This document shows positions 13,533 through 33,824 of a DNA stretch of 64,000 nucleotides, one piece after another (position 1 is the first letter of the stretch; each line of letters starts with the position of its first letter). The notes under the pieces are model-generated. The model had not been told where the DNA came from, searched no databases, and saw nothing but the letters and a program-made list of their open reading frames with translations. The translations under genes were made by a program, and so were the position numbers. The stretch comes from Adiantum capillus-veneris (Eukaryota > Streptophyta > Polypodiopsida > Polypodiales > Pteridaceae): NCBI GenBank assembly GCA_014529385.2, contig CM043959.1:58382753-58446752 (forward strand), written 5' to 3'.

Positions 13533-14382
13533 TGTAATGAATAGCTATTCTAGTTGCAGAAATAGGGGTGCGATGGTACTTTTAGATTGTAAATACAAAA
13601 CCATTTGACTATTGAACTCTATTTTTGGTTTAGCGTATGGTAGCCTTAGTATATAAGGTACTTAGGTCATTTTGTAAAGAAAACTTTTAATCTTAATCAA
13701 GGTTTCGTGCTGCCGTCGACTGTGTGCGAGAGAGAAAGAGAGGATCTTCATCCCGACGACGCTATTCCCTGCTTGCTCATCACATTGGAGATCCGGTTGC
13801 ACCATTGCGATAGGCTTGAAGAGAGTTACACAACAACGCCAAGCATTCCACATGAAACGGAGCACACACGCTAACGCATCTATGAGCTATTTGTGGTTGT
13901 AAGTGTATTAAACAATGTATGTTTTTTTACGTGCAAGAAGTCCTTAGAATCGTGGCGACATGCGCTACACATAGGTACTCATAGATTTCAGTTTTAGGCA
14001 CTTTCAAAATTCTACTCTGTCTTCATATGCGTTTGCAGCAGATGGGTTTGGAGTGAGGATTTTGAGTGTAGAGGCTCTGAGACACGTGTATCCTAGTGAG
14101 GGGATGGTGTTCCTTAAGTTTCGTACGATTTTCCTATGATTTGATAAGTTTTTTTTCGTTTGTGTGTATGTGGGTTGGGTGGTGTAGTTGAGAGCAGTGA
14201 GATTCTTGATTTTGGTTTAGTTGGCATTCCAGAGTGTTGTATGTGTGGGATGGTCTCAGCTTGACAAGCTATAGAGATTGCCTATGTGCGCCTATCGTGT
14301 CATCTGTGTCTTCGATTGACATTATGTTGATCTAGGTAGTGTTGCATGCACTTTATAGGTGGTGTGATTTGCTCCCGCAACA
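13533..14382 (+). repeat. 3' LTR of element E1
   Basis: This matches 2497-3348 along its length with scattered substitutions. TATATAA lies at 13650-13656. The end GCTCCCGCAACA corresponds to the 5' copy. The two copies differ noticeably, so the insertion is not recent. Confidence 0.85.
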
Positions 14383-14951
14383 ATGGTTACAATCAAAAAT
14401 TGCCTGCCACTTTTAAGAAGTTTAGGCCATATATATGCAAAGATTCAAGCTACAGTGTCAATACTATAATTCCCAAAAACTTTAAATTATCTTCATTGAT
14501 GTGTGGCACTCTAATGTTGTTTTATCTTTTCAATGCTTACACTCTTACCTTGTTTATCTCCTTGATGCTAAGGCTTTGCTTTGGGAAACAAAAAACAAAA
14601 CTAACTTGGTAAAAATGGGCTCAAACATGACTTTAAAAATTCCAAATTAAACAAATTTTCTATCATTGTGACATCTTTCAAAAGAAGCTTATAAAAAGTT
14701 TGAGGAAGCATCAAGATAATCATAGCTTTTGCAATGGAATCATTCCTTCTTTCAAAATTGTATAAAGCTTGTACGCAAGAAAGCTTCACTTTTAGAAGAA
14801 AGTCCTTTTCTTGAAGATTTTTACCAAATATATTTTACTCCATTAAAACTTTGCATACAAAAATCAAGTTTTCCAAAAATAATCTCACTTTGTAGGTAAC
14901 AACTTTTATAAATGAGGAGCCCATGGATTTTGGGTCAAGCATTTAGTGAAT
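14383..14951. other. Interval between E1 and the PRUNE-like gene
   Basis: This AT-rich stretch lies just 3' of the minus-strand PRUNE-like gene and probably includes its 3' UTR. I see no coding domain. Confidence 0.4.
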
Positions 14952-23203
<8,252 letters not shown>

Positions 23204-23740
23204 CTGTTTAAAATACACATCGACAAATGAAACCACATGTAATTTTCAACTTGTGAACAAAGAGATTTCAAGCAAAGAGAGTTGCACACACATTCGCGCC
23301 ATCAATTATACGAGACAACTAATTAATATTGAGTGGGATTCAAATTCTAACTCCCTAGACCAAAGAGTATCTGCTTAGCTTTCTCCAAATAGTGCAAAAA
23401 AAATGGCATGAGGGTCCCTGAACCCATAAGTTACAACCTCTGAAGGTGTCCCTTCTTCATGAGGGTCGAAGGGGGATTGAACCCTTACCATTTTGGCTGA
23501 CACATTTGACAAATTGGAAAGTTCTGTAGATAGTCAATGATTTTATCCAAAATGGGCACAGCAATCAAAAGCAGAGCTGTCTTGTCCAACCTTGTATAAG
23601 TTGGCTCTTTTGGAGGCAGACATGGTGGATGTGGATAAAGCTCGTCGACCAATCTGCAACCAAGCGTAAGGTACCACGCGCTTAAAGAATGCAAGAGCGA
23701 GCACCCATCAGACAGGCTTACCCTGCATATAGCGAACCTG

Positions 23741-23787
<47 letters not shown>

Positions 23788-23888
23788 TGTATGTGAGAGA
23801 GAGATAGAGAGAGTGCATCTCCTTGTGATAAACCAGACTTAGGACTTATCAATCTATCATAGGACGGATCACACACGCTCTCGCGCTT

Positions 23889-23925
<37 letters not shown>

Positions 23926-24170
23926 CGCATGCGCACACGGTACGCAGTCTTCCTCGCCCATTTTTGTCCATTAGTGATTCTCCATTCCGGACCGGAGCGC
24001 GCAAGTGCTAAGAATATTCGTCAGCCCCTTCATATAATTACACTTATGGCTCAAGAGGGCATTCCACGAAACTAATTGACACCCAAATTTCAGTAGGGAT
24101 CAACCTTCTGGAGATGGCCGTCAGATGAGTAGGCTAAGGGCAAAACGCAAACGGAATCACCACGGAACCT
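23204..24170. other. Upstream part of the PRUNE-like gene; 5' exon not resolved
   Basis: The first recognised exon begins at acceptor 23203/23204. On the minus strand a possible small exon lies near 23605-23657, between TTGCAG and AAG/GTTGG, reading MSASKRANLYK in a compatible phase. No homology supports it. (GT)n at about 23741-23783 and (TC)n at 23890-23922 are the other visible features. Confidence 0.3.
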
Positions 24171-24174
24171 TTGT

Positions 24175-24252
24175 TCCTTCAGAAACGAAAACACGCCATG
24201 TTGGTCAGGCATTGGGGTTCGAACTCACCACTCCAAGACTACTATGCAATCA
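24175..24252 (-). repeat. tRNA-derived SINE-like head
   Basis: On the minus strand an A-box-like TAGCTGTAAGGTGATTG is followed about 43 nt later by a B-box GAGTTCGAACCCC, the layout of a tRNA-derived Pol III promoter. A second copy lies at 28862-28936. No cloverleaf was confirmed, so this is SINE-like rather than a tRNA gene. Confidence 0.5.
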
Positions 24253-24299
24253 CCTTACAGCTATTGCTTGCGACATACAATATGTGCCTAACTTCTAAG

Positions 24300-24957
24300 G
24301 TTTATCAAGGGCCACTTGCAACTTTGGTCAATGTGCAAAGGCCCAAAAAGAATGTAATCAACGGTGGCAATGCTCCCAAAATCGAATTGGATTGAACAAC
24401 ATTTAATTGAAGCTTCACTTTTTGGCATGATAAGGAGAGTTCAAAAAATATGTGAAATAAAGGTGCAACAAAATTATCTTCACAGGTTGTTGTCATTACC
24501 ACCGATATGCCCTCCCATAGAGCACAATTGAGATGTAAGGTTCACAAAAGCACATTCTCATCGATTTTACAATATGCACCCCTATTTTCTTTGTAAGGGT
24601 TGCCTTGGTAGGGACGACAATCTTTCCCATAAATAAATGTTGCAAGTGCAATGACACATAGACTCATTTTGCATAACCCAACAAGAAAGAAAGAAAGAGA
24701 GAGAGAGAGATTTTTAACATCTACTAGAGGCCAAAATTCTAGTAGGCAGAAATCAGCCCAAGAGAAAAATCCAAAGTACACAATGGGTGTCTTCTTTGTA
24801 TCCCATGAGAGGACAAATGGTACAAAAGAGTACAATGAAATAACTCTATAATTATTTCCTAATGTCCAGTAGAAAACATGACAATAACAGAGACAAAGCA
24901 TCAATAGCAGAAAAAGTTGTCTCTGGAGTCAAATGCCATATCCAATCTACATTCCAA
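24300..24957 (+). repeat. Interspersed repeat, about 650 bp, copy 1
   Basis: This matches 29650-30275 in long colinear blocks (GTCAATGTGCAAAGGCCCAAAAA, TTTAATTGAAGCTTCAC, TTTTTAACATCTACTAGAGGCC, TCTCTGGAGTCAAAT). Part of it is also inverted at about 28240-28480. No coding domain is seen. It is probably a non-autonomous element of unknown class. Confidence 0.6.
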
Positions 24958-25011
24958 CCAAACATCACATATCATGGTAAACAACCACTACGGGTCTACT
25001 GTGTGGATCCT

Positions 25012-25014
<3 letters not shown>

Positions 25015-25082
<68 letters not shown>
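25015..25082 (+). repeat. (TC)n tract at the 5' boundary of a LINE fragment
   Basis: It is preceded by CCAAACATCACATAT...GTCTACTGTGTGGATCC, which also precedes the (TC)n at 33738. The same flank therefore carries two different LINE insertions. Confidence 0.8.
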
Positions 25083-25087
<5 letters not shown>

Positions 25088-26053
25088 GTCCCTGAACAGA
25101 CGCCCCTTCCAAATCCTCCTAAGACATGCCCATCTACGAGCACCTTCTTTACCACTGCGATAGTAAAGACTGACATTGACATGATGAGGACCCAAAGGGC
25201 ATACCATCATGATGGTCTAGTAGTAGAGCACTTTATACATGCTGCCCAAAGCCAGATTGATGCACAGACTAGAGGAGATGGGAGTTTCCATTGAGTTGAT
25301 TTGGAGATCTTGCCCCTATGCACATCAGTGGTGGGACATGTACGCACTCCAAAGGGGATATCTGATATAGTTCAGTCTACTATTGTAGTGAAACAAGGTT
25401 GCTATGGGCACCTCTGTGTACATATTAAATACAGTAGGAGAAAATGGACATCTATATACATACCAAATAGATGTCCATTGTTGCTATATATTGATGATAT
25501 CGTGTTGATCTCTGACTCGCCGGAGGGTATGAAAACATTTGGATGCATTGCATAGCTTTGCGGAAGATAGTGGAGTGTCTGTTTTACCAAGGTTATGGTG
25601 TTTAACACCACACCATAGTGGATTAGGAGATCATGACCTACCTTCACTTATGGTGATCAGGAGATTGTAGAGTAAATAAATACATACAGTTATCATGGGG
25701 TAGTCTTCATTGGGCACAGGTTTGCTTTGAAAAGAGCAACAAAGACTAGACTGACCAAAGCATATGCAGCCTTGAGAGGATTGGAGAGGATATGTTCGCA
25801 AGTTCAGTTCCATGAACCCAGAAGAAAGCTTTGGTTCTTTGATACCTTGGTAGTTTCAGCTATGCTCTATGGGGTTAAGGTTTGGGGACCCTCTTTGGGT
25901 CAAGATGGGTGGAGATGGGTGGAGAGGTATGGAGAGGCCCTTTGTACTCTCTTGGTGTACCCAGACATGGTATCAAATTCACTAGTTTGTAACATATTGG
26001 TTTCATTGGTCATTTTGACCTTTTAAAGACGTCGATATATCATTTCATTTCAT
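25083..26053 (+). mobile_element. LINE fragment with internal deletion
   Basis: It encodes parts of the RT (RAYHHDGLVVEHF; LLYIDDIVLISDSPEGM at about 25485-25530) and downstream ORF2 (RATKTRLTKAYAALRGLERIC). A central RT segment is missing near 25235-25260. It ends GGTCATTTTGACCTTTTAAAGACGT and then (TC)n. The active-site box reads IDD where the other copies have YADD. Confidence 0.8.
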
Positions 26054-27108
<1,055 letters not shown>

Positions 27109-27110
27109 GT

Positions 27111-27150
27111 ATGATGGAAACCAAACAAAGAAGCAAACAAAACCTTGCTT

Positions 27151-27153
<3 letters not shown>
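27111..27153 (-). repeat. Left arm of an inverted repeat flanking a LINE fragment
   Basis: ATGATGGAAACCAAACAAAG...CTTGCTTTA is the near-perfect reverse complement of 27831-27872. A (TC)n tract follows. Confidence 0.75.
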
Positions 27154-27208
<55 letters not shown>

Positions 27209-27258
27209 AAGGTCTCTTGAGATAGTTTCCTACGACATTAAAATACTCTTCTTCTTCT

Positions 27259-27320
<62 letters not shown>
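27153..27320 (+). repeat. (TC)n, SINE-like tail piece, second (TC)n
   Basis: (TC)n at about 27153-27206. Then TTTAAGGTCTCTTGAGATAGTTTCCTACGACATTAAAA with (TTC)n, matching 58130-58215. Then (TC)n at about 27262-27319, abutting the next LINE fragment. Confidence 0.7.
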
Positions 27321-27321
<1 letters not shown>

Positions 27322-27799
27322 CTTAGTGACTGAGCATTTCATGCATACCAGAGATCTACTAGCAGAGCTTCTAGCAGTTATGTTTAACCGTGCCATGTGT
27401 GAGGGCTTGCCTGATACTTGGAGCCTATCTGCTATTGTACCTATCTTCAAGTCGGGAGACCCTATGGAGCCTAGGAATTATCGCACTATCATGATTAGAC
27501 ACATTGGCACGGTTGTACGCATCTATTCTTGAGCATCAACTGAGTAGATGGGCAGAGAGGGAGGGGATACACGCAGCTAGGCAGACAGGGTTCAGGAGGG
27601 GTTTTTCTACTCTTGACCATATCTTGACACTCAGAGCCATCATTGAGGAGGGAAGATCAAATGGGAGACAGATCTATTGTAGCTTTGTGGATTTTTGCAA
27701 AGCATTTGACACAGTACCCAAAGCTAGATTGATGCGCAAATTACAGCAAATGGGAGTACCCATAGAGCTCATTTGGGGGGTCATGACATTATACAGGTC

Positions 27800-27801
<2 letters not shown>
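27321..27801 (+). mobile_element. LINE fragment (RT palm/fingers region)
   Basis: It encodes HTRDLLAELLAVMFNRAMCEG, IVPIFKSGDPMEP, a FRRGFSTLDHIL block and the SFVDFCKAFDTVPKARL region. It begins directly at (TC)n and stops at GTCAGTAGAG, where an (AG)n tract takes over. Both ends are truncated; one frameshift lies near 27505. Confidence 0.85.
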
Positions 27802-27830
<29 letters not shown>

Positions 27831-27872
27831 TAAAGCAAGGTTTAGTTTGCTTCTTTGTTTGGTTTCCATCAT
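27802..27872 (+). repeat. (AG)n tract and right arm of inverted repeat
   Basis: (AG)n runs to about 27830. 27831-27872 is then the inverted copy of 27111-27153. Confidence 0.7.
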
Positions 27873-28239
27873 ACTCTATTGACTTGCTTTCGGTTGTGTC
27901 TATGTGCGCGTGGGTGAAATTTGTCTTCAGAGTACGATTTGGTATGTTTTTGTTGTTTCTTATGCTCCTTTCTTTCTTTCTTTTCACTTTTTTGGTTTTT
28001 GCTTTTAATGTTTTGATTGTTGTAGGTTCTTAGTTGTTGGCTTGCTACGCTATGCTTTGCACCTTCTACCAAGATTTTTTCATACGGTTGTTGTGATCAA
28101 AGCCTCCTCCACTTTTTTCTTGGAGTTTCGCCCCCCAGCTCTAGTCCACCTACAATTAGTGGATTAGTCTCTATATTGTCCGATAGCTCCTTGCCTACTC
28201 CAAGACTTTGCTACTCACCCTACATTTCAATTGTGCTCT

Positions 28240-28480
28240 GTGGGAGGGCATATCCGTGGTAGTGGTGGCAACTTGTGAGGATAAATTTGTTGCACTTTAT
28301 TTCACATATTTTTTGAACTCTCCTTACCATTCCAAAAAGTGAAGCTTCAATTAAATGTTATCCAATGCAATTGGCTTTTGGGATCATCGCCACCATTGAT
28401 GACATTCTTTTTCGGTCTTTGCACAGTGATCAAAAGTTGTAAATGGACCTTGATAGACCTAAGGCACATAGTGTATGTCA
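28240..28480 (-). repeat. Inverted partial copy of the 24.3/29.7-kb repeat
   Basis: On the minus strand it repeats the blocks around TTTAATTGAAGCTTCAC and GAGAGTTCAAAAAATATGTGAAATAAAG seen at 24390-24460. Confidence 0.55.
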
Positions 28481-28667
28481 CAAGAAAAAGTGGGTAGAAT
28501 GTGGCAAAAAATATTGTTTTCCTTATCATTTGCTCATAGAGAATGGCTTTGTTGTGAGTGATTCACAGTAGAGGAGCTGGTTTCAAGACACCGAAATTGT
28601 GATGGCTTGCTCTTTCTATATGATCGATCATTTTGCAAGCAGATATGCTCATTAAGTAGTGTCGTCA

Positions 28668-28862
28668 GATGGGCAAGGGGAATGATTTGAGAAAAGAAAA
28701 GAAGCCGGATGAGCAAGGGGAATTATTTAAGAATCACAAAGGAATCTTTGTTTTCATAGAAAAGAAAAGATGGGCAAGGGGAATGATTGGAGAAAGAAAA
28801 AAGCGCCAGATGGGTAAGGGGAATGATTTGAAAAGCACAAGGGAATCTTTGTTCCCATAGAA
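28668..28862 (+). repeat. Imperfect tandem repeat with GGCAAGGGGAATGATT units
   Basis: The unit GGGCAAGGGGAATGATT(T/G)G followed by an AG-rich stretch recurs at about 28671, 28776 and 28816, with GAATCTTTGTT...CATAGAAA after two of them. No gene is evident. Confidence 0.55.
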
Positions 28863-28936
28863 AGGAAAACATGCCAACCGGTGAAACTTTGAACTCACCA
28901 CTCCAAGACTACTACACAATCACATTACCGGTAAGC
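28862..28936 (-). repeat. Second tRNA-derived SINE-like head
   Basis: The minus strand shows TAGCTTACCGGTAATGTGA and, about 43 nt on, GAGTTCAAAGTTTC. The AGTAGTCTTGGAGTGGTGAGTTC stretch is shared with 24175-24252. The B-box is more degenerate here. Confidence 0.4.
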
Positions 28937-29649
28937 TATCATTCACTATATAGGATGAAGAAAAAAATAAAGTAAATGGTGAGTTTTCACATTTCTGAGA
29001 TTTACACAAGATTCATGTCCAGATCATATGCGTAGCTCACATGAAGATCACATTGTGATCACATCACAAGAGGGTCACATTGTGATTACAACCATGCCCA
29101 TCCACGATGGGAGAACATAGATGAGCACCACCCGCGCCTTTTGACAAGGACCATTTATCCGTATTACGGACGTCCGTGTCAATTAGTCCCGAGGGAGAGC
29201 ATTGTCTAGGGTAGTGGAGCCAATAAAAGGTGGAGCCCCATTAGGAAAAAAATTCTAAAGACAACAATGCCCCTATTGAGAGACAAGAGGGTAGTTGGTT
29301 AGATTGCATGACAACAAATTTCAAAATTGGATAATGATCACCAAACTTTTTTGGTGTAGATTTTTGTTCGATGGGAAACCATTGCTACTTGATGAGCATA
29401 TCTGCTTGCAAAATGATGCATTATATAAAAGAACAAACCACCGCATTTTCAATGTCTCTAAACTAGCTCCTCTACCCTAAATCACTCATAGCAATGCCAT
29501 TCAACAGAATTCTATGAGCAAATGATAGAAAAGAAAATATTCCCTAAATCACTCAGAACAAAGCCATTCAAGGAGAATTCTATGAGCAAATGACAGAGAA
29601 GAAAATATTTTCGGACACATTCAAACTCTACCTACTTTTGCTTGTGACA

Positions 29650-30275
29650 TTCACAATGAGCCTAAGGTCTATCAAGGGCCACTTGCAACTTTTGGCTAGT
29701 GCACAAAGACCCAAAAATAATGTAATCAACGGTGACAATGGTCCAAAAAACGAATTGCATTGAACAACATTTAATTGAAGCTTCACATTTTGGAATGGTA
29801 AGGAGAGTTCAAAAAAGATGTGGAAAAGTACAATACATTATCCTCACAAGTTGTTGCCACTAGCACTGATGTGCCCTCCAGCAGATCACAATTGAGAGTA
29901 AGGTTCACAAAAGCACATTTTCATTGAATTTACAACATGCACTCCTATTTTCTCTATAGGTTTTGCCTTGATTGGGATGACAATCCTAAACGCTAGAGAA
30001 GTTGCAGAGTGCAATCGCATTTTGCACAACCCAACAAGAAAGAAAGTAAGAGAGATTTTTAACATCTACTAGAGGCCAAAATCGGCTGATAAGACAATCA
30101 AAAGTATGCAGTCGGTGTCTTCTTTGTATCCATGAAAGGACAGACGGTACAAACAGTACGAGGAAATAACTCTAATTATTCCCTAATGTCCAGCAGAAAC
30201 ATGACAATAAAAGAGACAGTATCAAGAGCAAAAAACATTCTCTCTGGAGTCAAATCCCATATCCAATCTACTAGG
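29650..30275 (+). repeat. Interspersed repeat, copy 2
   Basis: Colinear with 24300-24957 apart from small indels. It ends at CCCATATCCAATCTAC, where the first copy is followed by a different sequence leading to a (TC)n/LINE insertion. Confidence 0.6.
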
Positions 30276-30612
30276 GCATGGCACCGCATGTGTACATCAC
30301 TGACAAGAAAGTGAATTCAAACGCCCCAAAATCAAGAGAAGCAAAATTAGTACTGTAAGAACACTAATAGCCAAGGTTGGCACTTGAGAATGATTAAATT
30401 CTCATCACTCAGAAAAGAAAGAAAGCATCCAGAGCAGAAAACATTCTTTCTGGAGTCAAATCCCATATACAATCTACTGGGGCATGGCACCGCATGTGTA
30501 TATCACTGCCAAGAAAGTGAATTCAAACGCCTCACAATCAAGATAAGCAAAATTAGTATTGTAAGAGCACAAATAGCCAAGGTTGGCACTCGAGAATGAT
30601 GAAATTCCCATC
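30226..30612 (+). repeat. Tandem duplication of about 190 bp
   Basis: AGCAAAAAACATTC..CTGGAGTCAAATCCCATAT... at about 30226-30412 is repeated at about 30430-30612, including GGGCATGGCACCGCATGTGTA and CCAAGGTTGGCACT. No coding content is seen. Confidence 0.65.
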
Positions 30613-31144
30613 ACTCAGAAAACTTGCATCCAAATGATAAAAAATGACGTATTTATGGTAATCATGATACAGATTTTGAGGCATCAGTAAGGGCTACAAC
30701 ATCCAGTAGTGACATCGCTTGATTAGTTCATGCAACAAGCCCTACCTTTAAGAGCGAAGGCAGACCATACAAGAAGAATAGACTGGCTGATTTTCAATGG
30801 GTAAAGAAATACAGGCAAAAAGAGTCCACAACTAACCAATAATGAACATTGACATTCTCATAATTGTTTGCAAATGCTTCCACAACACAATTTAATGGAT
30901 ATTTTACAGTCCGAGTAGCAAAATTTCACGACCAACAGGTTAGTTGGAGGCTCTACGAACTGCCTAAGCTGCTGCTACAAAAGAATTATTTTGAATTTCA
31001 CACTTTCATTGCCACTCTGTAGAGCTGATATGAAGATGGCAAATTCCAACCATGACAGATGTCTCATTCCCGATCACAAGCACTTCGCTTTTTCACATTG
31101 GAAGCGAGAGACACGATCATTCTATGGGCTGGAGAGGCAACGAA

Positions 31145-33169
31145 CTACTGAGATTTTTTTGACTCTCCTGTTTCTTGTGTCCTACGAAGTAATTGGGAAG
31201 TCCTATGTGATGCATCGTCTTTGATAAAGCTCCACCAAAGCCATGTTAGAGCGACATGGAAAGCATGCCAGAGCGCATGAGCATCAAGCAAACCCCCCAA
31301 GGGTGGGAAGTCCAAAATGTCTAGAAACTTAATCATTGCACCGCCCGTAACCACGAACCATAGTTTCAACCTTGAAGGATGGCAAACATAACCCGCCCAG
31401 ACTGTCCATAGTAGCACCTGCAGCACACCCATAGTTACCCAGACCTTCACGTTCCAGCCTGCATAAAAATTCAGAACCTCATTTCAGGAATGTTATGAAG
31501 CTATACTAACCACCACCCCCACCCCCCCACCCCCGCACGCCTCGGGGGGTCCATTTTAAGAACCCCTAGAACGTTCACAGGGTACTTGTAAAACCCCCGT
31601 GTTAAAATGTTGACATGAAATAGATTTGGCCCCTATTTTTTATGAACTAATGGGTTTTTTTCCAAAATGGCTTTTAAAGACCCCTCTTGTTAATGTATCT
31701 CTGTCAACTCGCTTCAATTTTCAAATTAAAGAACCCTCTTGCTGAACTCACGTGGTATATTAACATGAATATACAGTGGACCCCCCGCTTTTACTTGATA
31801 TATGGACAAAAAGAAAATGCAGCTTACCATAGTCAAAATTATAGAAATTGAGATACATAATGTGTGTGGAAACAAAAGCTATCACTGGTGCTGCCACCAT
31901 AACCTGTGTTGCCTCAATCCTCAAGCTGAATGTTCTGATAATGGCAACAATGAGTCCAATACCAAGTAGCGCAACAGCAGCTGAGTAGTCGGCCCTCTCA
32001 GTGACCAATGTACTTCTGCATTGACACAATAAACAACTCTCAACAGCTAGCCCTGACATGCACACTACCATCATAACATTAGGAGCCTACGGTAGGGTAA
32101 GAAAAACTCGGAAGTTTACCTTGCATGGAAGACTGCACTCCACACCCAGGAGTTCAAAGCGGCCAAACCATAGACGGTCCATTGGAAACTGTACTCATAG
32201 TAAGGACCCCTTTTGCCTTGTGGACGTTTTGGAAGAACGCGATGCAGCAGATAAAGAAAGGATATAAAGCTTTGTAGATGTACAGCTAGATTTGCAAGAG
32301 AGAATATAACTGATAAAGGTTCCTGCCAGATCCAGGTTTGAAACTCTCTTGAAAGCATTCATAATCTCTCGCTCACTCTCTCAAGCACATATACACTCAT
32401 TATGTGTGCTTAATCATGTGTTACAATAACAGAGAATTGTGTGTGCAGGTGTCTATGCAATGCATGCGTTTGCTAAGTGAGTATCCTAAACAGCATGCCC
32501 CACTGCCCATATTATCTATAAAATTCTTTCCAAAATTTTAGCAGGCTGAAATAGAAATAAATGGAGTTCAGTTACTCCTTGCAATCAGGAAATCCCCACA
32601 ATCCTGGCACATGGTTTCCTCCCTATGCTCCAGACACAACAGTAGAAAGAGAGACAGCTATGCTTTGCCTATATGCTGGCCTCCTCAAATTTAGATAGGG
32701 AACCTGTGCTAGAAACAAATCCGATGAAAAATTCACTGCAGAAGTCAAAAGATAGAAAGAGCTACGATATGTAGATTCCAGCACCACAGTCAAATGAGAT
32801 GTTGATAGAAACTGCTATGTTTATATGCATCATATGATACCTTAACATCTGAAAACAGCCACGTTAACTGCACTCAAATGCACAACTTCGAAGCTCTAAG
32901 AACATGGGTAAACCTGAAGGCCTAGAACTCGCTTGAAAGGCCATTTGCCGTGATATTTTACTGGAAGCTCGCCATTATTTGTTCGTTTTGCTTCTCGGAG
33001 CATCATACATTGATATCTGCATTCGCTTGTGCAATCCCATTCTATCCAAGCATCATAAGGACACTTGCTCTGCAAAAGCTCTGAGATACCGCCATTGACA
33101 GCAATTTTGCAACTTGAGAAACACTGATCGTTCAGACAGCCTGTTTTCTCACATTTTTCTACACAGCTC
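31145..33169 (-). CDS. PER1/PGAP3-like GPI-anchor lipid-remodelling protein, four exons; first exon not found
   Basis: Exons in transcript order: 33169-32914, 32322-32120, 32015-31828, 31458-31145, all GT-AG with consistent phase; stop TAG at 31145-31147. The luminal Cys-rich part (SCVEKCEKTGC, WDCTSECRYQC) is followed by KYHGKWPFKRVLGLQ and then the seven-helix CREST-type membrane domain. Conserved residues visible include NSWVWSAVFH, the D of ADYSAAVALLG and the two His of DAHALWH. PER1/PGAP3 proteins reside in the ER/Golgi and remove or remodel the GPI lipid acyl chain on GPI-anchored proteins. The usual FHxRD reads FHARS here. The N-terminal signal-peptide exon is missing from the 570 bp upstream, beyond which a LINE cluster starts. 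It may lie past the cluster or be lost. Confidence 0.9.
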
Positions 33170-33735
33170 CTGCAAAGAATGGAGGGACAAAAAGCTCTCA
33201 GACATAAATTTTAAAAATTATTACTCGGCAAAAAGCACATTGATTTCAAATGGAAGATCACTAATCAATGCCAGCAAACAGAAGAACAGGAGTAAAACTT
33301 TCAACTCAAGCAAACAGGACAGACCTTTAGCAAGCAAGACCAAAAGACCACTTCTACAGCACTTGCCATGCCGCAACATGTATTCTAACTGTAAGCATGG
33401 CCTTCTTACACCAAACAGCACTCAGACCATGCACTAGCACAAAAAACACTGATCATTGAACAATCGTCAATCACATTCACATCTTTATCCCCATCGAGAT
33501 CTCAAACACGAGCCGTGATCATAATGATTCATTTAATCATCACATCTAAAGCTCACCGATCTCTAGCAGATTTCTATGCACTAAGTTCATCATATCCATC
33601 AATCATATCACCTCAAGAGCGATCAGAGACAAAATGCTACATTGCACGTCACATAGTCAAACAAAAACACATTTGCAAGAGTACAACCAAACATCACATA
33701 TTATAATTAACCACCACTCCGTGTCTACCGTGTGG

Positions 33736-33737
<2 letters not shown>
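33170..33737. other. Sequence between the PER1-like exon 2 and the LINE cluster
   Basis: It should hold intron 1 or the promoter of the PER1-like gene. The hydrophobic minus-strand frame near 33221-33421 does not join in phase with a PER1-like signal peptide. The stretch ends with ACCAAACATCACATATTATAATTAACC...GTGTGGATCC, a flank shared with 24950-25010. Confidence 0.35.

Positions 33738-33822
<85 letters not shown>
33738..33822 (+). repeat. (TC)n tract at the 5' boundary of LINE A
   Basis: About 85 bp of TC directly before the LINE A 5' UTR. Confidence 0.9.

Positions 33823-33824
<2 letters not shown>

Larger units (their letters stand above)
2497..14382 (+). mobile_element. Large LTR retrotransposon E1 (gag-protease remnant, no RT/integrase seen)
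   Basis: Two direct repeats of about 850 bp (2497-3348 and 13533-14382) both start TGTAATGA and end GCAACA, that is TG...CA. A PBS of the TGGCGCCGTTG type follows the first repeat. The 10.2-kb interior has a long leader (3370-5846), a decayed gag-protease region (5847-10091) and about 3.4 kb of non-coding DNA. I read all frames and found no YxDD reverse transcriptase, RNase H, HHCC or DDE integrase block. This fits a non-autonomous LARD or TR-GAG-like element, or an autonomous one that lost pol. The 5 bp outside the LTRs (TCATT and ATGGT) do not match, so no target duplication is visible. Confidence 0.8.

Noticed and set aside
2487-14387. A target-site duplication for E1 from ATGGTT near 2480 and at 14383
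   Set aside because: The left ATGGTT is not adjacent to the LTR start, so it cannot be a simple target duplication.
23485-23694. Minus-strand frame near 23.5-23.7 kb as an ankyrin-like or first exon of the PRUNE-like gene
   Set aside because: No domain can be recognised and the longer frame lacks a donor in the right phase. Only a short possible exon (MSASKRANLYK) remains, noted as unsupported.
24175-24252. Functional tRNA gene on the minus strand
   Set aside because: A-box and B-box-like sequences are present, but no complete cloverleaf or acceptor stem was found and a second diverged copy exists, so a SINE-like head is more likely.
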